From positions 1 through 64,000 of the forward strand of contig QFNI01000007.1 in the NCBI GenBank assembly GCA_003240775.1: a stretch of DNA of 64,000 nt, given 5' to 3'. This stretch comes from Mesorhizobium amorphae. GTDB lineage: Bacteria; Pseudomonadota; Alphaproteobacteria; Rhizobiales; Rhizobiaceae. The translations under genes and the position numbers were made by a program. How positions within the stretch are numbered: the stretch's first letter is position 1; every line of letters starts with the position of its first letter. Shown here in pieces: positions 58,796 through 64,000 of this stretch. Under the pieces are notes generated by a model. That model saw only the letters and a list, made by a program, of their open reading frames with translations, had not been told where the DNA came from and made no database searches.

Positions 58796-60216
58796 CGGTT
58801 GCGCCTCAGATGGTTGATCAGGTCGATGCGGGTGATGAGGCCCAGGAACTCCTCGCCGTCGAACACGATCGCCACCTCGTTGCGGTCGAAGACGGGCAGG
58901 AGCGCGTCCAGCGTCTGGCTGGCCTGGAGCGTGTGGAGGTCGGCCGTCATGGCCGAGCGCACGGGCGCGGCGAAGCGGTCCCAGCGGCCCTCGTAGGAGC
59001 CTTCCACGCGGGCCAGGATGTCGCTTTCGTCGATGATGCCGACGAGCCTGCCGCCTTCCAGCACGGGAAGCTGGGAAACGTCGGAGCGCCGCATCCGCCC
59101 GTAGGCGTTGATCAAGGTGTCGTCGGGTCCGACAAAGACGGTGCCGCCCTCGCGGTGGGAGCGCGCGATGAGGTCGGACAGGTCGCCGTGGGTTGCGCGT
59201 TCGGTCAGGCCCTGCTCGGCCAGCCAGAAATCGTCGAACACCTTGGAGAGATACTTGTTGCCGGAATCGCAGACGAAGGTCAGCACGCGCTTGGGTGCCT
59301 TCTGCTCGCGGCAGTAGCGCAGCGCCGCCGCCAGAAGCGTGCCCGACGAGGAGCCGGCCAGGATGCCTTCCTTCGACAGGAGTTCGCGGGCGGCCGCCAT
59401 GCTCTTCTTGTCGGAGATGGAATAGGCGCGCTTGACGAAGGACAGGTCGCAGTTGGGCGGCACGAAATCCTCGCCGATGCCTTCCACGGTCCAGCTTCCC
59501 GCTTCCACCATTTCGCCGTTCTTGACGAGAGGGGCGAGCACCGAGCCCACGGGATCGGCCAGCACCATCTCGGTCTTGGGCGAAACGCGCGAAAAGAAGC
59601 GGCCAAGCCCGGTCAGGGTGCCGCCGGAGCCCACACCCACCACCACCGCATCGACGTCACCGTCGAGCTGGCTCCAGATCTCGGGGCCGGTGGTGGTCTC
59701 ATGGGCGTGGGGGTTTGCGGGGTTGGCGAACTGGTTGGCATGGAAGGCGCCGGGCGTTTCGCGCGTGATGCGCTCGGCCATGTCCTGGTAGTATTCGGGG
59801 TGGCCCACCCCGACATCGGAGCGCGTGAGGCGCACTTCCGCACCCAACGCGCGCAGGTGCTGCACCTTCTCGCGCGACATCTTGTCGGGCACGACCAGCA
59901 CGATGCGATAGCCCTTGGGGATGCCGACCTGGGCGAGGCCCAGCCCGGTGTTGCCGGCGGTCGCCTCCACGATCGTGCCGCCGGGCGCGAGCCTGCCCTG
60001 CCGCTCGGCTTCGGCTATCATGGAGCGCGCGATGCGGTCCTTGATGGAGCCGCCGGGATTCTGGCTTTCGAGCTTCACGAAGAGCCGGCAGGGACCGGTG
60101 TCGAACCGGGTGAGTTCCACGACCGGCGTTTCGCCGATCAGGTCGAGCACCGAGCGGACGGGGGGCCGGAGCCGGGTGCCTTCGGGCTCGGCTGCGATGG
60201 GCTGCACTGCATTCAT
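58792..60216 (-). CDS. cbs: Cystathionine beta-synthase with C-terminal CBS domains
   Basis: A 474-residue PLP enzyme. PLP Lys59 lies in SQNPGGSIKDRIARSM; TAGNTGLGLAQVG and GVGSGGTLTGLGRFF are cofactor motifs. After residue about 345 come two CBS motifs (VGPDDTLINAYGRMRRSDVS, LQASQTLDALLPVFDRNEVA) that bind adenosyl ligands in other members. There is no heme N-terminus, as in most bacterial forms. It condenses serine with homocysteine. ATG 60216 has a perfect GGAGGA upstream. It is the first gene of a two-gene transsulfuration operon, about 105 bp downstream of the small RNA candidate. Confidence 0.94.
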   Translation of the reverse strand: MNAVQPIAAEPEGTRLRPPVRSVLDLIGETPVVELTRFDTGPCRLFVKLESQNPGGSIKDRIARSMIAEAERQGRLAPGGTIVEATAGNTGLGLAQVGIPKGYRIVLVVPDKMSREKVQHLRALGAEVRLTRSDVGVGHPEYYQDMAERITRETPGAFHANQFANPANPHAHETTTGPEIWSQLDGDVDAVVVGVGSGGTLTGLGRFFSRVSPKTEMVLADPVGSVLAPLVKNGEMVEAGSWTVEGIGEDFVPPNCDLSFVKRAYSISDKKSMAAARELLSKEGILAGSSSGTLLAAALRYCREQKAPKRVLTFVCDSGNKYLSKVFDDFWLAEQGLTERATHGDLSDLIARSHREGGTVFVGPDDTLINAYGRMRRSDVSQLPVLEGGRLVGIIDESDILARVEGSYEGRWDRFAAPVRSAMTADLHTLQASQTLDALLPVFDRNEVAIVFDGEEFLGLITRIDLINHLRRNR

Positions 60217-60321
60217 GGGGGCTCCTCCGATGCCGCGCGGCCATTTTCGGAGAGGGCGAAGGCCGGCGGAAGGAATTCCAATCTCCTCAACGCCCGTTTC
60301 CCGAACGAAGTTTCCGCGCAC

Positions 60322-60351
60322 AAAAAAGCCGGACTGGCGAACCAGCCCGGC
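60322..60351 (-). terminator. Intrinsic terminator (minus strand)
   Basis: A 10-bp stem with one internal mismatch (60328-60337 with 60342-60351), loop of four bases and a run of six T on the minus strand at 60322-60327. It ends the small RNA candidate and would also stop read-through from the DUF2778 gene into cbs. Confidence 0.85.
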
Positions 60352-60416
60352 AAGATGAGGTGTGAACCTCGAGGGGAACACCGCAAGCCGCAATGGGAGG
60401 AGAACGGCCTGCGATT
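60322..60416 (-). ncRNA. Candidate anti-SD small RNA (cuckoo/alpha-r14-like)
   Basis: The minus strand here can form three hairpins in about 95 nt. Hairpin 1: an 8-bp stem with one G-U pair (60405-60412 with 60383-60390) whose 14-base loop contains CUCCUCCC, complementary to ribosome sites. Hairpin 2: 5-bp stem GGTGT/ACACC (60359-60382) with a loop holding CCCCUC. Hairpin 3: intrinsic terminator with GCCGGGCTGG...CCAGTCCGGC and six U. A GATAAG -10-like box lies at 60422-60427. This is the layout of the cuckoo/alpha-r14 small RNAs of alphaproteobacteria. No covariance search was possible. Confidence 0.55.
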
Positions 60417-60503
60417 TTTCTCTTATCGGCCCTCAGGGCGGGCCTGTCGCAGAAATCCGTTCCAAATATCGCGCGGCACGCGAACGACTTTGCTTCCCTG
60501 CGC

Positions 60504-61742
60504 TCAGCGGCTGCGCGAGAACGCCACCATCTCGGCCTCAGGCTTGTCCACCGCGGGCACGCCGCCCTTGTAGCGGGGCACCACGACCACATGGGTGATC
60601 TCGCCCCGTTTGAAGGCGGCGAGGAACTTGTCGTATTTCTTGAACACGATGCAGCCCGAGGAGTCGCCGGGCACACGCAGCAGATAGGTGTGGGCGAGCA
60701 GGCCGACGCGGCCGAGCGGGGCCTTGCCGTCGATGGGGTTGAGCCGGATCGCCTCCACGCCGTGGAAGCGCGCCTCGCGCATGGACAGCTTGTAGGTGGA
60801 GGGGGGCGTGGGCCCGCGCATCTTCACATGGGCGTATTTCGGGTTGTCGCGCATCTCGCCGCGGCCCGAATGGGCTTCGAGCCTGTCGCCATTGGGCATG
60901 TGCACCACGCCGGCGGAGATGTCGTAGATCGCGGTCTTGTTTCTGCTCTTCACGCCCGGCCACGGAATCAGTGCCTGCTTGGCGGGGGCCTCGTCGACGG
61001 CGGGCTTTTCGGGCCGCGCATAGGCGAGAACCGTGGCGGGCTTCTCGGTCTCTTCGGCTGCGGTCGGCGCGGGGCGCTGCTCGGGCTTCTCGGCCGTGGG
61101 CTCGGCTGCCCTGGGGCGGAAGGCGGGTGCGGGGACCTGGCCCGGCAGGCTCGCCATCACGATCGCCTCGCGCATCTCGGCGACCGCTTCGGCGACGAGG
61201 GGCTTGGGCGCTTCAACCGGATCCGTTGCGATGTCGGGGGTGGAAGAGGCGGGCGAAAGGCTTGCCACGCGAACGGGCGCGGGCTCCTCGAAATGGCTGA
61301 AATCGGGGGCCTCGACCGGGCGGGCGGCGAAGGCGGTGCGCGGGTCGATGCGGCCGGGCTGGGCCAAAAGGCGCGAAAGCGGGCGTTGGGTGGCGGATGG
61401 CGCACCGGCCGCGAAGCGCTGGTCGAAGGCCTGGCCCGACAGCGGCTTTGCCGCAAGCGGGCGATCGCTTGTTTGGGTGGAATGGGAAAGGAGCGCCACG
61501 GTTTCTGCGGGAGCGCCGAGGCGCGCATCCTTCATGCCCTGGATCGGGCGCACCTCGGCGTGGAGGGGGGCGGAGGCCAGAAGGGTTCCGGCAACGGTGC
61601 CGCACAGAACCAGGAATGCCGTGCGGCGATGCGAAAGGCGCAGCACATCTCGGCGCGGCGCAAACGCACGCGCAAGCATGGAAAGAGCGGCCAAATCGAT
61701 TCTCTTTTGTTGCGGCAGACGGGCCCTTGAGCCCGTCTTCAT
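60504..61742 (-). CDS. DUF2778/Tlde1-like L,D-transpeptidase-family protein
   Basis: A 412-residue protein with an N-terminal membrane anchor or signal (TAFLVLCGTVAGTLLASAPL), a long Pro/Ala/Glu-rich linker (about 60-270) and a C-terminal DUF2778 domain. The catalytic-site candidates are LEAHSGRGEMRDNP and GDSSGCIVFKKYDKF with Cys364, matching the S-x-G-C motif of L,D-transpeptidases and the Tlde1 type-VI effectors. No type VI secretion gene is nearby, so in this setting it is more likely an envelope cell-wall enzyme. ATG 61742 is used; ATG 61679 is an alternative. The linker is likely disordered. Confidence 0.82.
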   Translation of the reverse strand: MKTGSRARLPQQKRIDLAALSMLARAFAPRRDVLRLSHRRTAFLVLCGTVAGTLLASAPLHAEVRPIQGMKDARLGAPAETVALLSHSTQTSDRPLAAKPLSGQAFDQRFAAGAPSATQRPLSRLLAQPGRIDPRTAFAARPVEAPDFSHFEEPAPVRVASLSPASSTPDIATDPVEAPKPLVAEAVAEMREAIVMASLPGQVPAPAFRPRAAEPTAEKPEQRPAPTAAEETEKPATVLAYARPEKPAVDEAPAKQALIPWPGVKSRNKTAIYDISAGVVHMPNGDRLEAHSGRGEMRDNPKYAHVKMRGPTPPSTYKLSMREARFHGVEAIRLNPIDGKAPLGRVGLLAHTYLLRVPGDSSGCIVFKKYDKFLAAFKRGEITHVVVVPRYKGGVPAVDKPEAEMVAFSRSR

Positions 61743-61832
61743 GGCATCAATATGAAGGGAACCGGTAACCAAGTTCTTTAACGGCCGCTTCTTGCTCAGG
61801 ACCTCCCGCTGCTTGGCGGCGCAAGTCGGCGT

Positions 61833-63146
61833 TCAGTAGACCTCCTCATAGGCGGCGCAGACGGCGGCCATGTCCTTGCCCGCGAGATAGGCGATCTCGG
61901 CCTGCTTGTGCTTGGCGTAGGTGTCGACGAAGCCGTGCGGGAACCAGCCGCGCACCGTTGGGTCGGCTTCCAGGGCGGCGAGCGCCTCCTCCAGGCTTTG
62001 CGGAAGGCGGACGATGCCGCGCTCGCGCAGAGTGTCGGCGTCGAGGAGCGAAAGGTCGTCCTGGGTGGCGTCGGGCACGGGAAGCGCCTCCTCGATGCCC
62101 TGGACGCCGGCGTGAACGAGGGCTGCGAGCTGGAGATAGGGGCTGCCCGTGGCGTCGGCCGCGCGGAACTCGAAGTTGAACTGCTGCGCCTTGGCGAGAT
62201 CGGAGATGTCGGAGACCGGGCAGATGCGCACGGCCGCCTCGCGGTCGCGGAAGCCCAGATTGTTGAAGGCGGCGCTCCAGCGATGGGGCGTGAGGCGCAG
62301 GTAGGACACGACCGAGGGCGCCGTGATGGCCAGAATGGAGGGTAGGTAACGCAGGATGCCCGCCACGAAGCCGCCCGCGGTCTCCGACAGTTCGTGGCGC
62401 CCGTTCGGATCCCAGGTGGCGGGCGCGCCCGATGGGTCGAGCATGGACATGTGGATGTGGACGCCGTTGCCGACGCCTGCGGGATCGCGGATCGGGGTGA
62501 AAGTGGGAACGCGGCCGAGCTTGGCTGCGACGGCCGTGACCACCTCGCGCGTGATGGCCGAATGATCGGCCGCCGTGACGCCTTTCTGCGGGTTCATCGT
62601 CACCTCGAACTGGCCCGCGCCGTATTCGCGCAGGATCGTGTCGGGCGAGATGCCGGCGTCGCGCATGGCCGCGATCACGCCCTCGCAAAAGGCGCGCTCG
62701 GTGCGGAAACCCGCGAGCGTGAAGGCCTGTCCGGGGGCGGAAACCGCGCCGCGGAACTGGAACTCGTGCTCGAAGGCGGAAAACAGCGACACGCCCGCGA
62801 CACGCTCCAGTCGCGCCAGCGCATCCTCGAGGATCGAGCGCGTGCAGTATTCCCAGGGGCGGCCGTCGGTGTGGCGGATATTGCCCATGACGAAGCGCTC
62901 GGGCGGCGCGTCCCCTTCGCTCTCGATCGACACCAGCGTGTCGGGGTCGGGGATCAGCACGAGATCGCCCAGCGAGCCGAAGGGGCTGTCGCCGATCGTG
63001 TCGAAGCAGGTGATCTGAACGTTGGTGGGGGTCCAGCCCACGCCGCGCTTCAGGCGCTTGTCGAGCTGGACGGCGGGAAACGCCTTGCCGCGTGTCTTGC
63101 CCGCCAGGTCGTTGCAGCAGGCAACGATCATCGCTTCGCGCTTCAT
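61833..63146 (-). CDS. Glutamine-synthetase-family protein
   Basis: A 437-residue ligase with glutamine-synthetase motifs: SAFEHEFQFRGA (metal Glu), YGAGQFEVTMNPQKGVTAAD, GNGVHIHMSMLDPSG and FRAADATGSPYLQLAALVHA. It is shorter and diverged compared with GlnA, so it could be GlnT or a gamma-glutamylamide/gamma-glutamylputrescine synthetase-like enzyme for an amine substrate. No adenylylation Tyr region is evident. ATG 63146 is chosen (AGGA upstream); ATG 63152 adds two residues. The RpiR regulator lies upstream on the same strand with a 13-bp gap and may control it. Confidence 0.85.
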   Translation of the reverse strand: MKREAMIVACCNDLAGKTRGKAFPAVQLDKRLKRGVGWTPTNVQITCFDTIGDSPFGSLGDLVLIPDPDTLVSIESEGDAPPERFVMGNIRHTDGRPWEYCTRSILEDALARLERVAGVSLFSAFEHEFQFRGAVSAPGQAFTLAGFRTERAFCEGVIAAMRDAGISPDTILREYGAGQFEVTMNPQKGVTAADHSAITREVVTAVAAKLGRVPTFTPIRDPAGVGNGVHIHMSMLDPSGAPATWDPNGRHELSETAGGFVAGILRYLPSILAITAPSVVSYLRLTPHRWSAAFNNLGFRDREAAVRICPVSDISDLAKAQQFNFEFRAADATGSPYLQLAALVHAGVQGIEEALPVPDATQDDLSLLDADTLRERGIVRLPQSLEEALAALEADPTVRGWFPHGFVDTYAKHKQAEIAYLAGKDMAAVCAAYEEVY

Positions 63147-63165
63147 GGTCATCCTAGGGCTCTGG

Positions 63166-64000
63166 CTACGGGGTGTGGTCTTCGGGCGGGGGCGGGCCGT
63201 CGAGGCGCACGGCATCCCAGGCCCTGATGCGATCTTGGGCGGCGTTCCAGTCGGCTTCCGAAACGCGCACGATCAGCGCTTCCACGAAGGCGAGAAGGGC
63301 GGCCGAACTGTCCCAGGCGGTGCCCGCCTCGATCGGCAGCGCCACCACATGGGAGGCCGAGCGCGCGACCGGCGACATCCATTTGTCGGTGACGAGCACG
63401 ATCGTGGAATGGCGCCTGGCGCGCACGATCTCGGCCAGCTCCTGCAGGCTCTTCTGGTAGCGGCGGAGGTCGAACAGGATCACCACGTCGCGCTTGCGCA
63501 TGCGCAGCACGTGCTCGGGCCAGAGCTCGGGGTCGGCGGGGATGTGGAAGATGCCCGCGCGCAGCTGGCGCAGGTGGATCGACAGATAGGCGGCGATCGT
63601 GTCCGACACGCGGCCGCCGAGCAAAAACACGTTGCGCGAGGGATCGGCCACCAGCGCGCAAACCGTCTCGAACTGGCTCTGGCTGAGCGTATCGGCCATC
63701 TCGCCCAGCACGCCCGACAGGCGGCGCGCATAGTCGGCCAGGAACTCCGAGCCGCCGAGCGGGGTGCGGCGCGTCTGGAGCTCCACCGGCGACTGGCGGC
63801 TTTCCTTCAACTCGGCGATCAGCTGGCGCTGGAAGTCGCCGAAGCCCGCGCAGCCGATCTTGGCCACGAAGCGGGTGATGGAGGGCGCGCTGACGCCCGT
63901 GCGCGCGGCGAGTTCTTGGATGCCGTCGAGCGCGGTGAAGGGATAGTCGGCCAGCACGGCGTTGGCGATCTTGCGCTCGCTCGCCGTCAGCCCCCCTGTC
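63166..64000 (-). CDS. MurR/RpiR-family transcriptional regulator, N-terminus beyond the window
   Basis: The frame continues past the window edge (LTASERKIANAVLADYPFTA, an RpiR start), so only about 278 C-terminal codons are visible. The helix-turn-helix is in IQELAARTGVSAPSITRFVA; the SIS sugar-isomerase-type ligand domain follows with VFLLGGRVSDTIAAYLSIHL, VVILFDLRRYQ, STIVLVTDKWMSPVARSA. RpiR regulators sense phosphosugars or related ligands. It is immediately upstream of the glutamine-synthetase-family gene and probably governs it. Confidence 0.88.
   Translation of the reverse strand, partial: TGGLTASERKIANAVLADYPFTALDGIQELAARTGVSAPSITRFVAKIGCAGFGDFQRQLIAELKESRQSPVELQTRRTPLGGSEFLADYARRLSGVLGEMADTLSQSQFETVCALVADPSRNVFLLGGRVSDTIAAYLSIHLRQLRAGIFHIPADPELWPEHVLRMRKRDVVILFDLRRYQKSLQELAEIVRARRHSTIVLVTDKWMSPVARSASHVVALPIEAGTAWDSSAALLAFVEALIVRVSEADWNAAQDRIRAWDAVRLDGPPPPEDHTP

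Noticed and set aside
60393..61730. Plus-strand frame starting at GGGAGGAG in the small RNA region
   Set aside because: It is antisense to the DUF2778 gene with low-complexity translation; the GGGAGGAG is the complement of the small RNA's anti-SD loop.

Overview
The window is a 64 kb piece of a high-GC (roughly two-thirds G+C), densely coding chromosome. Protein similarity (glucoamylase-family and DUF2778 proteins, MucR-type regions absent, alphaproteobacterial C-P lyase layout), an RIME-like intergenic palindrome and many GGAG/GAGG ribosome sites point to an alphaproteobacterium of the order Hyphomicrobiales (Rhizobiales). The genus cannot be fixed from sequence reading alone. No rRNA, tRNA, CRISPR array, prophage or complete insertion sequence was seen. 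Most long ORFs antisense to the genes listed here are GC-driven shadows.

Layout. 1-3.1 kb: tail of a polysaccharide locus (divergent partial gene, a VpsF/O-antigen-ligase-like membrane protein, a glycosyl-hydrolase-43-like/inositolphosphorylceramide-transferase-like protein). 3.1-8.3 kb: signalling pair, a soluble PAS hybrid kinase divergent from an MHYT-PAS-GGDEF-EAL c-di-GMP enzyme. 8.3-14.1 kb: small proteins, a TIM-barrel glycosidase-like protein, a glycolipid-binding-domain protein, an SH3 secreted protein, a HAD phosphatase, WYL-like protein and RecX. 14.1-29.5 kb: glucoamylase-family protein, PNPOx-like protein, S10 carboxypeptidase, SDR, MsrB, a second membrane hybrid kinase followed by AI-2E-type permease and GFA protein, a receiver-only regulator, aldo/keto reductase divergent from an inositol-monophosphatase-family enzyme, a TrhA-type membrane protein, a LivK-like binding protein, and an HtrA-like protein that has lost its catalytic triad. 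29.5-41.4 kb: PQQ-dependent membrane dehydrogenase, sugar isomerase/epimerase, DUF922 protein, a two-gene TPP-decarboxylase/enoyl-CoA hydratase unit, aldo/keto reductase, diguanylate cyclase, and an M48-TPM fusion protein.

41.4-55.2 kb is the clearest system: a complete phosphonate uptake and C-P lyase locus. A hexapeptide acyltransferase of the phosphonate-associated type is divergent from phnC-phnD-phnE-phnE; after a repeat-rich spacer and a PfpI protein, phnF (GntR repressor) is divergent from phnG-H-I-J-[GNAT]-K-L-M-(repeat)-N-[MOSC]. PhnCDE imports phosphonate, PhnGHIJKL and PhnM convert it to a ribosyl phosphate with cleavage of the C-P bond, and PhnN makes PRPP. No phnP is present in the window. 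A perfect 8+4+8 inverted repeat between phnF and phnG is the probable PhnF operator. A GNAT protein and a MOSC protein are translationally coupled into this operon.

55.2-64 kb: catalase-family protein, a 42-residue membrane protein, a luciferase-like oxidoreductase, the reverse transsulfuration pair cbs and cystathionine lyase, a candidate small RNA with anti-Shine-Dalgarno loops and an intrinsic terminator, a DUF2778 L,D-transpeptidase-like protein, a glutamine-synthetase-family enzyme and the start-less end of an RpiR regulator.

Non-coding highlights: seven copies of a short GC-rich palindromic repeat, a local duplication carrying a relic of the pfpI 3' end, one RIME-like 108-bp palindrome overlapping a stop codon, two near-identical parS-like 16-mers 9.7 kb apart, and the cuckoo/alpha-r14-like small RNA candidate.
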